Numbered from the stretch's first letter, positions 18,438 through 27,740 are shown. The stretch is 64,000 nt of DNA from Gemmatimonadota bacterium (GCA_022340865.1 JAJDNC010000103.1:62001-126000); one strand, 5' to 3'. A program made the numbers and translations. The notes: generated by a model from the letters alone, not told the origin.

Positions 18438-19061
18438 ATGCGGCTCTACGAGGTCGTTTACATCCTCGACCCGGCGCTCGACGAGAGCGCCGCGAACGCC
18501 AAGCTCGAGAAGTTCCACGAGCTCGCGACGGCGAAGGGCGGAGAAGTCTCCGCCGTGGACCATTGGGGTCCTCGTCAGCTCGCGTACCCCATCAGCAAGC
18601 AGAAGAACGGCTACTACGTCGTGGCGCAGTTCACCGCCGCCAGCGACGCCCTACCCGAGTTCGAGCGCCTCCTCAAGCTCGACGGGGAGGTGATGCGCTA
18701 CCTGCTGGTGCTCAACGAGGGCGAACCCACGTCCGGTCAATCCATCCTCGCCGAGGTGCGCCGTCCCGCGGGCGAGGAGGAGCAGGACGAGGAAGAGGAG
18801 GACGAAGAGGACGAGGACGACGACTCGCCCCCGCAGTTCCAGGGTGGCCGCGGGCGTCGGCGGCGCCTGGAGGGGCCTCCCGTGGAGCTCCTCAACTTCA
18901 AGGACGTAGCGACGCTCTCGCGCTTCCTGACGGAGTCGGGGAAGATCCTGCCCAAGCGTACGACCAAGGTGACCGCGAGCTTCCAGCGTCAGCTCGGACG
19001 CGCGGTCAAGCGCGCCCGGTACCTGGCGCTCATCCCCTACACTCGACGTCACGAGGGATAG
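18438..19061 (+). CDS. rpsF/rpsR: Ribosomal protein S6-S18 fusion
   Basis: One uninterrupted 207-codon ORF encodes two ribosomal proteins. Residues 1-94 are S6: [43 protein letters not shown]. Residues 95-147 are a linker with a strongly acidic run (about 111-129), like the acidic S6 tail, then [11 protein letters not shown]. Residues 149-205 are S18: [51 protein letters not shown]. In most bacteria these are separate genes, often with ssb between them; no ssb is here. S6 and S18 are direct partners in the 30S platform, so a tether is structurally plausible. An internal start may also supply free S18. DUF2232, L9 and RsfS genes follow in the usual neighbourhood. Confidence 0.93.
   Translation: MRLYEVVYILDPALDESAANAKLEKFHELATAKGGEVSAVDHWGPRQLAYPISKQKNGYYVVAQFTAASDALPEFERLLKLDGEVMRYLLVLNEGEPTSGQSILAEVRRPAGEEEQDEEEEDEEDEDDDSPPQFQGGRGRRRRLEGPPVELLNFKDVATLSRFLTESGKILPKRTTKVTASFQRQLGRAVKRARYLALIPYTRRHEG
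18869..18884 (+). promoter_or_regulatory. Internal ribosome-binding site and GTG start for S18
   Basis: Inside the fusion ORF, GGAGGGG at 18869-18875 lies 6 bases before an in-frame GTG at 18882, which is the first codon of the S18 core (V-E-L-L-N-F-K-D). This is an ideal Shine-Dalgarno arrangement and would yield a 59-residue free S18. In GC-rich DNA such strings can occur by chance. Confidence 0.45.
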
Positions 19062-19068
19062 GGATCCG

Positions 19069-20031
19069 GTGGGGACCTCCTCTCCACCCGCTTCGGCCTC
19101 GGCGAAGGAGAGCCGTAGTTGGCCCCGGGTGCTCGCGCTGCTCGTCGTGGCGCTGTTCGGATCCGTAGCTCAGCCCACGTTGCTGATAGGGGTCCCCTAC
19201 CTGGCTCTGGCCTTCGTCCTGGGAGTCCGCCGTGGCATCGTCCTCGCCGTGGGGATGGTGGCTCTCCTGATCGCGTTTGTCAGCCTTCCGGTGGAAGGCG
19301 GGCGGTACCTGGATCTGGCCTGGGCGCTTCTCCTCGGAGGCTGCTTCGCTGCGCTCACCGTGCGGCGTCCGCAGTCGGCCTTCTCCGATCGGGCGCTGGG
19401 GGCGGTGGCGGGTGCCGCCGGCTTGACGGCACTCATGCTCGGCGTGCGCCGCGGGGCGTGGGGGGCCGTACAGTGGGTGGTGCAGGATCGGATGACCCAG
19501 GGCGCGGCGGCGTTCATGGAAGGGCTCCGCATGATGCGAGGGGGGCGGGGGGTGCCCCAGGCGCTGGTGAGCACCCTCTACGATGTAGTGGACAAGCAGA
19601 TCCTGGTCTTTCCCGCGATGCTCGGTCTCGCCTCGTTCGCGGCCCTGGGGGTGGCATGGTGGGTCTACGTTCGGCTCACCACCGACAGTGACGGGGCGCT
19701 GCGGCCCCTGAGGAGCTTCCGCTTCAACGACCACCTCGTCTGGGTGCTCATAGGAGGCGTCGTGCTCCTCGTGCTTCGTGCGGACGGCCTCACCCGCGTG
19801 GGCGCCAACGCGGTGGTGTTCATGGGCGGGCTCTATGCGGTACGGGGCGCGGCCGTGGTCCTGTTCCTGACTGGCGGGCTCTCGGTCTTCGGCTACATCC
19901 TGCTGGTGGTCGGAGCCCTCCTCCTTCCGCCCCTGGTGCCGGGGCTGGCCGCGGTGATCGGCATCGGCGACACCTGGCTGGACGTCCGCAAGAGGGTGAG
20001 CGAGGCCCGCGCGCGACACAACGATTCATGA
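19069..20031 (+). CDS. DUF2232 (YybS-like) membrane protein
   Basis: This 320-residue polytopic membrane protein lies between the S18 and L9 coding regions, the usual place for DUF2232/YybS genes. It has about eight hydrophobic segments, the first near residues 20-45, a conserved FNDHLVWVLI segment in the second half and a glycine-rich late helix pair (YAVRGAAVVLFLTGGLS). Family function is not established. The GTG start follows the fusion stop by 7 bases, so the two are probably co-transcribed. Confidence 0.8.
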   Translation: MGTSSPPASASAKESRSWPRVLALLVVALFGSVAQPTLLIGVPYLALAFVLGVRRGIVLAVGMVALLIAFVSLPVEGGRYLDLAWALLLGGCFAALTVRRPQSAFSDRALGAVAGAAGLTALMLGVRRGAWGAVQWVVQDRMTQGAAAFMEGLRMMRGGRGVPQALVSTLYDVVDKQILVFPAMLGLASFAALGVAWWVYVRLTTDSDGALRPLRSFRFNDHLVWVLIGGVVLLVLRADGLTRVGANAVVFMGGLYAVRGAAVVLFLTGGLSVFGYILLVVGALLLPPLVPGLAAVIGIGDTWLDVRKRVSEARARHNDS

Positions 20032-20047
20032 GAGCAACGGAGAAGCG

Positions 20048-20506
20048 ATGAAGCTGATCTTGAAGAAGCCGGTGGAGAGTCTGGGCGACGCGGGCGACAT
20101 CGTCACCGTGAAGGCCGGATACGGACGGAACTACCTCATCCCGCAGGGCCTCGCCTACGAGGCCAGCTCTGCCAACATCCGCCGTCTGGAAGAGGAGCAG
20201 AGGAGGGCGCAGGAACGGTCGCGCCGCGACTATCTGGAGGCCCATCGCCGTGCTGCACAGCTGGCGGGGATGTCCCTCCTGTTCCATGCCCGTGCCGGAG
20301 AGGACGGCAAGCTCTTCGGCTCGGTGACCAACGCCGACGTCGCGGACCGGGCCAACGAGTCCGGCAAGCTGGACTTCGAGCTCGACAAGCGCTCCGTCGT
20401 GATGGAGGAGCCCCTGAAGAGCCTGGGCGTGTTCGCCGTGTCCGTGCACTTCCACGCGGAAGTGGACGCGGAGATCGAGGTCCGCGTGGAGCGCGCCGAA
20501 TCCTGA
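20048..20506 (+). CDS. rplI: Ribosomal protein L9
   Basis: L9 binds 23S rRNA near the L1 stalk and helps frame maintenance. The 152-residue protein has the family N-terminal domain (MKLILKKPVESLGDAGDIV, VKAGYGRNYLIPQGLA), the long connecting helix and a C-terminal domain with GKLFGSVTNADVA. ATG 20048 has GGAGAAG just upstream and lies 16 bases after the DUF2232 gene. Confidence 0.97.
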   Translation: MKLILKKPVESLGDAGDIVTVKAGYGRNYLIPQGLAYEASSANIRRLEEEQRRAQERSRRDYLEAHRRAAQLAGMSLLFHARAGEDGKLFGSVTNADVADRANESGKLDFELDKRSVVMEEPLKSLGVFAVSVHFHAEVDAEIEVRVERAES

Positions 20507-20529
20507 CCACGAGGGCGGGAGGCTCCAGG

Positions 20530-20901
20530 GTGCCGAGAACCACGCTGACGCAAGCGGAAGTGCCCACGGTGGTGGCGAGGGCCGCCGAGCTCGCCCTCGA
20601 GCGCAAGGGATACGATGTCATCGCTCTGGACCTGAGGGGAATCTCGTCCGCGACGGATTTCTTCGTGCTGGCCAGCGGGCGCTCCGATGTGCAGGTGAAG
20701 GCCATCGCCGAGCACATCTCGGAGGAGCTGCGCCGCGAGGGGACGCGCCCCAGCCACGTGGAGGGCCTCCAGGGCGGTCGCTGGGTTCTGCTGGACTACA
20801 TCGACTTCGTGGTTCACGTGTTCCATCCCCATGCCCGTGAGTTCTACCAGCTCGAGAACCTCTGGGGCGACGCGCCGCGCTGGGAGGCCGAGGATGTGTG
20901 A
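20530..20901 (+). CDS. rsfS: Ribosome silencing factor
   Basis: RsfS (Iojap family) binds L14 and blocks subunit joining when nutrients are low. The 123-residue protein has the core motifs GYDVIALDLRGISSATDFFV, LASGRSDVQVKAIAEHI and GRWVLLDYIDFVVHVFH, then REFYQLENLWGDAP. The GTG start has GGAGGCTCCAGG upstream. It closes the ribosomal protein cluster. Confidence 0.96.
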   Translation: MPRTTLTQAEVPTVVARAAELALERKGYDVIALDLRGISSATDFFVLASGRSDVQVKAIAEHISEELRREGTRPSHVEGLQGGRWVLLDYIDFVVHVFHPHAREFYQLENLWGDAPRWEAEDV

Positions 20902-20973
20902 TCCCGGGCCGGGCGGCGTCGTGCGGCCTCACGAAAGGCTCCATCCGGCACGCTCTTCCGGCCATCGAGCCGT

Positions 20974-21003
20974 TTGCCTGGAGGGGGGAGAGGCGCCTAA
21001 CTT
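20974..21003 (+). promoter_or_regulatory. Candidate promoter of the ParA-like/smc operon
   Basis: TTGCCT at 20974-20979 and TAACTT at 20998-21003 with an 18-base spacer, in the 234-base gap between rsfS and the next gene; start codon 133 bases downstream. It fits the TA(G/A)CTT pattern of this window. The rest of the gap is GC-rich leader without a gene that I can support. Confidence 0.5.
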
Positions 21004-21135
21004 GGCGCCGGCCCGGCGCCCCTCCGCCGTGTCGCCGACCTGCCGATCCCGTCGGCCCGCCCGGCCTGTCCAGGAAGGCCCGAAGGGGGTCGGAGCGGCC
21101 GCGCTCTCTCTACACCACGGGCTCCCGGCGCAAAG

Positions 21136-22449
21136 ATGATCTCCAAGCTGCCAGCCTGGACCGCGCTCGATGCCGGCGCGCTCCCTCGCCCTTCCGGCAT
21201 CCCGGAGGATGCCGGGCGGGTCGTGGCCATCCTCGCCACGGACGACGCGGTTGAAGCCGGCTGGGCGGGTGCCTGCGCCGTCGCCCTCGCGCGGGCGTGG
21301 GCGTCCTCCCGGTATCGGGTGGTCCTCGCCGACCTGAACCTGCACGCGCCCACCCTGCACCGGGAGCTGGGGCTGGCCAACGGTGAGGGTCTCTCGGACA
21401 TCCTCCTCTGGGGTGCCTCGGTGCGTCGAGTCGCGCAGGGCGTGAAGGACGGCGGCTTCTACCTGGTCTCTGCGGGGACCGCGGTGGCCGACGCGGGCTC
21501 GGCGCTGGCCTCCCCCAGATGGGCTCCTCTGTGCGACGGCTTTCGCAACGCCGGCGTCACGTTGGCGGTGTTCCTGCCGCACAACGCACCCACCAGGGAT
21601 GCCGTTCTGCGCCAGGCTTCGGAGGTGATGATCGTCGCGCCGGAGACGGAGGACCTGTCGCCGCTCCTGGAGACCACGGTCCCTCCGGTGACTGCGGTGG
21701 TGGGACGGCGGGAAGCCTCCGAGGCGGAGCCCGCGCCGTCCGCCGCCTCTGAGCCCGTCACCGGGGCTGCCGCCGAACCGGAGAAGGAGCCCGGGAGCCT
21801 CCCCGGGGAGCAGGGGATGAGCGTCGGGGAGGACCAGCCTACGGCGGGAGTCGATCTCCAGGAAGCCGCGGCGACGGAGGACGAAGCGACCGAGGACGAA
21901 GCCACCGAGCACGAAGCGACCGAGCACGAGGTGGCGGCGACCGGGGAGGCGGCGGAAACCGAGGACGAGGCGACCGAAGCCTCGGCGGTGAAGGAGGCGA
22001 CGGCCGCCGCGCGCGCCGGGGCCGTCGGGAAGGATGTGCCGAAGCCGCTGGCACCCGTCAAAGCTCCTCTCGCGCTCACGCCGAAGGCACAGCAGGAGTC
22101 CTCCGGGGAATCGACGGTGGAGCCGAGGTCCGCTCCACAGGCGCCCCCCCGGGAGACGGTCCTGAAGGATGCCGGCACCGGTGTGGCCCGAGCCCCGCGC
22201 CGGCGAAGGGGCCTGCTCCTCGCCTTCCTGGTTCTGGTGGTGGTGCTGCTGGGCCTGGTGGGGGCGGCGCTTCTCGGGTACCGGCCGATCCCGGGGATTC
22301 CGGTCCTTTCCGGGGGTGGCACGGGCCCCTCGGCCCTTCGCGTGGGTGCTCCTCCCGTGACCTCCGTGTCCGCAATCACGACGCCTGTCCCGGCCGTGGA
22401 CCCCCACGGCGCAACCCTCTTTGACCGAACAGGTCGCCTGCCCGCATGA
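21136..22449 (+). CDS. ParA/MinD-like protein with degenerate P-loop, acidic linker and C-terminal membrane helix
   Basis: Residues ~30-170 look like the deviant-Walker ATPase fold of ParA/MinD/CpsD: VVLADLNLHAPTLHRELGL, then GEGLSDILLWG. The P-loop position (TDDAVEAGWAGAC) lacks the expected glycine-lysine signature, so ATP hydrolysis is doubtful. Residues ~185-355 are a disordered Ala/Glu/Pro-rich linker with short E-D-E-A-T / E-H-E-A-T repeats around 250-275. One hydrophobic helix at about 358-381 follows four arginines, leaving ~55 residues on the far side of the membrane. The stop overlaps the smc start by 4 bases. Function unknown; membrane anchoring or regulation of SMC is inference from position. 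Confidence 0.7.
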   Translation: MISKLPAWTALDAGALPRPSGIPEDAGRVVAILATDDAVEAGWAGACAVALARAWASSRYRVVLADLNLHAPTLHRELGLANGEGLSDILLWGASVRRVAQGVKDGGFYLVSAGTAVADAGSALASPRWAPLCDGFRNAGVTLAVFLPHNAPTRDAVLRQASEVMIVAPETEDLSPLLETTVPPVTAVVGRREASEAEPAPSAASEPVTGAAAEPEKEPGSLPGEQGMSVGEDQPTAGVDLQEAAATEDEATEDEATEHEATEHEVAATGEAAETEDEATEASAVKEATAAARAGAVGKDVPKPLAPVKAPLALTPKAQQESSGESTVEPRSAPQAPPRETVLKDAGTGVARAPRRRRGLLLAFLVLVVVLLGLVGAALLGYRPIPGIPVLSGGGTGPSALRVGAPPVTSVSAITTPVPAVDPHGATLFDRTGRLPA

Positions 22450-25400
22450 AGCTCCGTGCCCTGCGCATCCACGGCTTCAAGTCGTTCGCGGATGCCACCA
22501 AGATCGAGTTCCACGACGGTATCACCGCCATCGTGGGGCCCAACGGCTGTGGGAAGTCCAACATCGGCGACGCCATCCGATGGGTGCTGGGCGAGCAACG
22601 CCCCACCGCCATCCGCGGCGCCAGGATGGAGGAGGCGATCTTCCAGGGGACGGTCAACAGGAGGCCGGTGAACCGGGGGTCCGTGTCCCTCACCGTCAGC
22701 AACGAGGACGGGGCGCTGCCCCTCCCCTTCGAGGAGGTGGAACTGGGCCGGCAGGTCTTCCGGGACGGCGGCTCCGAGTATGCCATCAACCGCTCCTCCG
22801 TGCGCCTGCGCGACGTCCTCGACCTGTGCCGTGACACCGGCCTGGGCTCGAACGCGTACGCCATGATCGAAAACCGCATGATCGACGCGATCCTCTCGGA
22901 CCGTGCCGACGAGCGCCGGGGCCTCTTCGAGGAGGCCGCGGGGATCGGCAAGTACAAGGACCGCCGGAAGGCGGCGTCCCGGCGCCTGGAGCGGGCGGAG
23001 CTGGACCTCCAGCGCCTCGAGGACGTCATCGCCGAGGTGCAGACGAAGGTGCGCTCGCTGGCGCGCCAGAAGGGGAGAGCCGAGCGCTACCTGCAGTACC
23101 GCAAGCGCAGGCTGGACGTCGAGGTGGCGGTGGTCCGTCACCAGCTCGAGACGCTGGCGGAGAGGCTGGCCGGCGTGAGGAAGGAGCTCGAGGAGGATCT
23201 CGAGGCCGGCGCGGGAATGGTGGCGGAGTTGAGGGCCGCCGAGGCTGACTACGAGGCGCTTCGGCTCAAGGAGGTCGACGCCGAGCGCGAGCGCACCGAA
23301 GCGGCGGGGAAGCTCGAAGCGGTCCGCGAGGAGCTCGTGCGCTGGGAGCGGGACCTGGCGGTGGCGGACGAGCGGGCGGTGTACGCCGAGCGCCGGCTGA
23401 CCCAGATCGACGAGGAGCGCGCCGCGGCCGTGGGCCGTGCCGAGCGCCTGAACCGGGACGCCGAGGAGCTGGAGGCGGACCGGGATCGCCTCCGGGAGGA
23501 GGTGGAGGAGCTGCGGGCGCTGGTGGACGCACGTCACGCCGAGGTGCAGGCTGTCCGCGAACGCCTGCAGGACGCCCGGGATCATCTGGACGGCGTGGAG
23601 TCCCGCGAGCGGGAGCTGGCGCGTCGGGGCGCCCAGCTCGAGGGCGACGCGGAAGCGTCGGACGCGCAGGCGGCGGAGCTGGAGCGGCGGCTGGAGCGCC
23701 TGGAGCAGGAGCTGGCGGACACGGGGGAGGCCATCACCGACCTGGAGTCCCAGGGGGACCTCTTCTCCGGCCGGCTGGAGGACCTGGCTCGCGGCGTGGA
23801 CACCGCCGTGTCGGAGGTGGATGCGTGTGTGACGGGTCTGGCCTCGGCGCGTCAGGCGCTGGTCAGCGCCCGGGCACGGGAGATGGAGGCGGTGGATCGT
23901 GCTGCTTCCCTGGGTGCCCGTCGTGTCGCCCTGGAGCGCCTCGAGAGGGATCGGGAGGGCGTCGAGCCTGCGGTGAAAGCGGCTCTGTCCCTCGCCGATG
24001 ACGGCGTGGCCGGCACGCTCTCGGACTTCATCACCGCCGACGAGGCGCTGGCCCCGGCGCTCGAATCGTATCTCGGGCCGCTGGCCCGGGCCCTGGTGGT
24101 GCGGGACGGCGCCACGGTGTCGCGTCTCCACGATTGGTTCACCAGGTCGTGGGAGGGTGGCGGCGGTCTCATCCTGCTGGCGCTGGATCGCGTGCCCGCC
24201 CGCTCCGCCGATGCCACCGGCACGCTTCTGGAGCGCATCGACGTTTCCGGGGACGGTGCGCCCTGGGTGAAGGCCCTTCTCGACGGCGTGGACCTGGTTC
24301 AGGACGTCGATCTGGGAAGGCATGCGCCGGGGGAGCGCGTCGCCGCCTCGGGCACGGTGGTGGACCGTCGGGGCGTCGTGCGCATCGGAAATCCGGTGGG
24401 CGTGACCGGCCTGATGGAGCGCAAGGAACAGCTGCGCGCCACGCTGGCGGAGCATGAGTCGGCGGTGGAGGCGGCCGCGGCGGCGCGCGCAGCCCGAGAA
24501 GCGGCCGAGGCGGCGACGCACGAGGCCGAGGAGGAGCTGGAGCGGGCCAGAGGTGCGCTCCGCGACGCCGAGGATGTCCGACGCCGTGTGGAGGGCGAGT
24601 TCCAGACGCAGGCGGACCGGAAGGGCCGCATGGACCGCCACCACGACGATCTCGCCCGCCAGGTGGAGGGCACACGCGCCGCGCGAACCCGGGCCCTCGA
24701 GCGCTCCAGGGAGGCGCGGGGGGACCGCGAGGTGCTCGTGGCCGAGGAGGAGGGGATCCAGGCCCAGCGCGGGGTCGCCCGGGACTCGTTGGAGGCCGTC
24801 CAGGAGGAGTGGGAGACGGCGCGTGCCGAGGAGGCTCGTCTGGCGGTGGACCTCGCCAGACAGGAGGGGGACGTGACCCGTCTCACCGAGCGCCTGGAGG
24901 GGATCGTCGCGGCCCGGACCCAGGCGCACGAACGAACGGCGGCGTTGAACCTGGAGGAGGAGCAGCTCCGCGTCGAGCTGGCCGACGCCCGGACCGTGCG
25001 TGCGGAGGGCGATGCCGCCATGGAGCACCTCTTCGCGGAGCGCACCACCCTGGAGATGCGGCTGCGGGAGAAGGACGAGGCCCTCCAGGCCGTGGCCGAC
25101 GCCCTGGCGGGGGCGGAGCAGAAGGTCCGGGAAGCACGGGCCGCCGAGCGCGCCGCCTCCGACCGCAAGCATGCGCTCGAGCTCGAGCGTCAGGAGCTGG
25201 GCGGCCGCATCGAGCGTATCCGCGAGCGCCTCGAAGGCGAATGGGGGCGCTCGCTGGAGTCGCTGCTGGAGACGGCCGAGCCCGTGGAGGGGGAGCCCGA
25301 GGCGCTCCAGGAGGAGCTTCGGGACCTGGTGGTCGCCATCGAGAAGCTCGGCCCAGTGAACCAGCTCGCCGTGGAGGAGCACGAGGAGGAGAGCAAGAGG

Positions 25401-25967
25401 CTCGAGTTCCTCACCGAACAGCGGGACGACCTCGTCAAGGCGCGCAACGACCTCCGGAACGCCATTCGCGAGATCAACAAGACGGCCACCGACCTCTTCG
25501 TGACGACGTTCGCCAAGATCAGGGACAACTTCCGGGCGACCTTCCTGCGCCTCTTCGAGGGCGGCGAGGCCGACATCTGGCTCCAGGACGACGAGGACCC
25601 GCTGGAATCCCCCATCGAGATCCACGCATCTCCCCAGGGGAAGAAGACACAGCGCATCGACTTGCTCTCCGGAGGTGAGCGGGCGCTCACGGCTCTTTCG
25701 CTCCTTTTCGGCATCTACCTGGTGAAGCCCAGCCCCTTCTGCGTGCTCGACGAGGTGGACGCCCCCCTGGACGAGAGCAACATCGGGCGGTTCATCAAGC
25801 TGCTGCAGGACTTCAAGGCCGACACCCAGTTCGTGGTCGTGACCCACAATCCCCGCAGCATCGAGGCCGCCGACTGGATCTACGGGGTGACCATGGAGGA
25901 GCCGGGGGTGAGCACCATCGTCGGCGTCCGCCTGGAGGAAGCATTGCAGGCAGCGGCGGCCACGTGA
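22446..25967 (+). CDS. smc: Chromosome segregation protein SMC
   Basis: This 1173-residue SMC ATPase compacts and helps segregate the chromosome. The N-terminal head has LRIHGFKSFADAT and Walker A GPNGCGKSN (residues 31-39). Two long coiled coils flank a hinge at roughly residues 500-650 (GTLSDFITADEALAPALESY, LGPLARALVVRDG). The C-terminal head carries the signature LLSGGERALTAL and Walker B FCVLDEVDAPLDESN. Length is normal. No scpA or scpB gene is in the window; the gene is instead translationally coupled to a ParA-like membrane protein. Confidence 0.97.
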   Translation: MKLRALRIHGFKSFADATKIEFHDGITAIVGPNGCGKSNIGDAIRWVLGEQRPTAIRGARMEEAIFQGTVNRRPVNRGSVSLTVSNEDGALPLPFEEVELGRQVFRDGGSEYAINRSSVRLRDVLDLCRDTGLGSNAYAMIENRMIDAILSDRADERRGLFEEAAGIGKYKDRRKAASRRLERAELDLQRLEDVIAEVQTKVRSLARQKGRAERYLQYRKRRLDVEVAVVRHQLETLAERLAGVRKELEEDLEAGAGMVAELRAAEADYEALRLKEVDAERERTEAAGKLEAVREELVRWERDLAVADERAVYAERRLTQIDEERAAAVGRAERLNRDAEELEADRDRLREEVEELRALVDARHAEVQAVRERLQDARDHLDGVESRERELARRGAQLEGDAEASDAQAAELERRLERLEQELADTGEAITDLESQGDLFSGRLEDLARGVDTAVSEVDACVTGLASARQALVSARAREMEAVDRAASLGARRVALERLERDREGVEPAVKAALSLADDGVAGTLSDFITADEALAPALESYLGPLARALVVRDGATVSRLHDWFTRSWEGGGGLILLALDRVPARSADATGTLLERIDVSGDGAPWVKALLDGVDLVQDVDLGRHAPGERVAASGTVVDRRGVVRIGNPVGVTGLMERKEQLRATLAEHESAVEAAAAARAAREAAEAATHEAEEELERARGALRDAEDVRRRVEGEFQTQADRKGRMDRHHDDLARQVEGTRAARTRALERSREARGDREVLVAEEEGIQAQRGVARDSLEAVQEEWETARAEEARLAVDLARQEGDVTRLTERLEGIVAARTQAHERTAALNLEEEQLRVELADARTVRAEGDAAMEHLFAERTTLEMRLREKDEALQAVADALAGAEQKVREARAAERAASDRKHALELERQELGGRIERIRERLEGEWGRSLESLLETAEPVEGEPEALQEELRDLVVAIEKLGPVNQLAVEEHEEESKRLEFLTEQRDDLVKARNDLRNAIREINKTATDLFVTTFAKIRDNFRATFLRLFEGGEADIWLQDDEDPLESPIEIHASPQGKKTQRIDLLSGGERALTALSLLFGIYLVKPSPFCVLDEVDAPLDESNIGRFIKLLQDFKADTQFVVVTHNPRSIEAADWIYGVTMEEPGVSTIVGVRLEEALQAAAAT

Positions 25968-26069
25968 GCCGTCCGTCCGGCGCCACATGCCCGGGTGACC
26001 GTGCCCGTGCGGGGGATGATGCGAGGCCTCCCCCGATGACACTGCATCGCCGTCCTCCCACCTCCCTGG

Positions 26070-26098
26070 TAGACCCTCCGCCCACGCGCGCTTAGCAT
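26070..26098 (+). promoter_or_regulatory. Candidate promoter of aroF
   Basis: TAGACC at 26070-26075 (four of six with TTGACA) and TAGCAT at 26093-26098 with a 17-base spacer, 62 bases before the aroF ATG. It matches the local promoter pattern. Confidence 0.4.
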
Positions 26099-26159
26099 TA
26101 ACGTCTTGCGCCCGGGCGCGGCGCAGCCATCCGAGAACCCTAGGCAAGCGACGCAGGAA

Positions 26160-27206
26160 ATGCTCGTTGTCATGAAGCACAACGCGACCACCGAGCACAT
26201 TCAGGAGGTCGTGGACGCCATCAAGGACATGGGGTACGAGGCTCGCCCCATCCCGGGGGGCCAACGCACCGCCGTGGGACTCCTGGGCAACGACGGCCGC
26301 GTGGACTCCGCGAGGCTGGAGGGCCTGGAGGGGGTTCTCGAGGTCATCCCGGTCACGCACCCGTACAAGCAGGTGTCGAGGGAGTGGCGAGAGGAGAACA
26401 CCGTCGTCGAGCTGGCCAACGGCACCAGGATCGGGACCTCGGACGTGGTGGTCATGGCGGGACCCTGCGCCGTCGAGAGCGCAGCACAGATCATGGACAT
26501 CGCCCACCAGGTGCGGGACCTGGGGGCCACGGTCATGCGGGGTGGGGCCTTCAAGCCACGGACCTCTCCGTACTCGTTCCAGGGACTCGGGATGAAAGGC
26601 CTGGAGCTCCTCGCCAGGGCCAGGGAAGCCACGGGTCTGGCCATCGTCACCGAAGCACTGGATCCCGAGGGTGCCAAAGCCGTGGCGGAGTATGCGGACA
26701 TCGTACAGATAGGAGCGCGTAACATGCAGAATTACGCGCTTCTCCGCCGTGCGGGACGCCTGGGCAAACCGGTCCTTCTCAAGCGCGGCATGGCGGCCAC
26801 CATCGACGAGCTGCTGCTGGCGGCGGAGTACGTCCTGGCCGAGGGGAACGAGCAGGTCATCCTTTGTGAGCGGGGCGTGCGAGGGTTCGACACGCACACC
26901 CGGAACCTCCTGGACCTCACCGCGATTCCGGTGGTGAAGGCGCTCTCCCACCTGCCCATCATCGCGGACCCCAGCCACGGGACCGGCGTGCGCTCCAAGG
27001 TGACGCCCATGGCCAGGGCGGCGGTGGCCGCCGGTGCGGACGGCATCATCGTCGAAGTCCATCCCGATCCGACGAAGGCGCTGTCCGACGGGGCGCAGTC
27101 CCTCTACCCCGAGCAGTTCGCCGAGCTCATGGAGCAGATCCGCCCCATCGCCCGGGCCATCGGGCGGGAGGTCACGGCACCCCTCGGGGTCCTCACACAC
27201 GGTTGA
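26160..27206 (+). CDS. aroF: 3-deoxy-7-phosphoheptulonate synthase (type I-beta DAHP synthase)
   Basis: This enzyme joins PEP and erythrose 4-phosphate in the first shikimate step. The N-terminal ferredoxin-like regulatory domain is present ([20 protein letters not shown]), which in this family senses Tyr/Phe-type feedback. The barrel has [48 protein letters not shown] and [12 protein letters not shown] 26160 gives the standard N-terminus and 348 residues; the frame is open further upstream from TTG 26106, which would add an unusual leader. No chorismate mutase domain is attached. Confidence 0.95.
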   Translation: MLVVMKHNATTEHIQEVVDAIKDMGYEARPIPGGQRTAVGLLGNDGRVDSARLEGLEGVLEVIPVTHPYKQVSREWREENTVVELANGTRIGTSDVVVMAGPCAVESAAQIMDIAHQVRDLGATVMRGGAFKPRTSPYSFQGLGMKGLELLARAREATGLAIVTEALDPEGAKAVAEYADIVQIGARNMQNYALLRRAGRLGKPVLLKRGMAATIDELLLAAEYVLAEGNEQVILCERGVRGFDTHTRNLLDLTAIPVVKALSHLPIIADPSHGTGVRSKVTPMARAAVAAGADGIIVEVHPDPTKALSDGAQSLYPEQFAELMEQIRPIARAIGREVTAPLGVLTHG

Positions 27207-27260
27207 CCGATCGTCCCAAACGGGCATTCCCGGGCCCCGATCCCGGGGGCATCGTGGGGC

Positions 27261-27659
27261 ATGGACGCCCAAGATACGCCGCTGGAGAATCCCGCACATG
27301 CGCTGGGGCGCTGGGGAGAGGGCAGAGCCGCGCGCTTCCTCGAGCGGCGGGGGTGGACGGTGCTCGCGCGGAACTACCGCTTCGGCCGCCGCGAGGTCGA
27401 CCTCGTCGTGCGGCGCGGGGACGTGGTGGCCTTCGTGGAGGTGAAGACCCGCGCCGGGCGCGGCTTCGGCCTGCCCCAGGAGGCCATCACCGCGCTGAAG
27501 CGTCGTGAGATCGAGGCCGTGGCTACGGACTTCCTGTTCCGCTATCGGTTGGAGGGGGTTTCCGTGCGCTTCGATGCCATGGCCATCGAGGTCGACCGGG
27601 AGCTGCACGTGGCCCGCGTGGAGCACGTGGAGGACGCGTGGCGCCCCGGGTGGACGTGA
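27261..27659 (+). CDS. YraN/UPF0102 family endonuclease-fold protein
   Basis: This 132-residue protein has the UPF0102 (YraN) signature: GRWGEGRAARFLERRGW, then ARNYRFGRREVDLVV with the D and the downstream EVKTR forming a restriction-endonuclease-like acidic site. The family is thought to be a nuclease of unsettled role, possibly in recombination or competence. ATG 27261 gives the normal length. It stands between aroF and the SRP RNA. Confidence 0.9.
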   Translation: MDAQDTPLENPAHALGRWGEGRAARFLERRGWTVLARNYRFGRREVDLVVRRGDVVAFVEVKTRAGRGFGLPQEAITALKRREIEAVATDFLFRYRLEGVSVRFDAMAIEVDRELHVARVEHVEDAWRPGWT

Positions 27660-27705
27660 CGGGGGAGACCCGCCGGAGATCCGGAGCGGCCGATACCGTG
27701 CGCCG

Positions 27706-27734
27706 TTGACCCCGATCCAAGCCCCGTCTAGCTT
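27706..27734 (+). promoter_or_regulatory. Promoter of the SRP RNA
   Basis: TTGACC at 27706-27711 and TAGCTT at 27729-27734 with a 17-base spacer. The first paired base of the SRP RNA is 27741, 7 bases after the -10, exactly where transcription should begin. This is the best-anchored promoter in the window because the RNA end is known independently from its fold. Confidence 0.75.
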
Positions 27735-27740
27735 CGGGAG

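Noticed and set aside
20898..21254. ORFs of about 100 codons in the gap after rsfS
   Set aside because: They overlap each other and the next gene, are Arg/Pro/Gly-rich with no motif, and the gap contains a convincing promoter instead.
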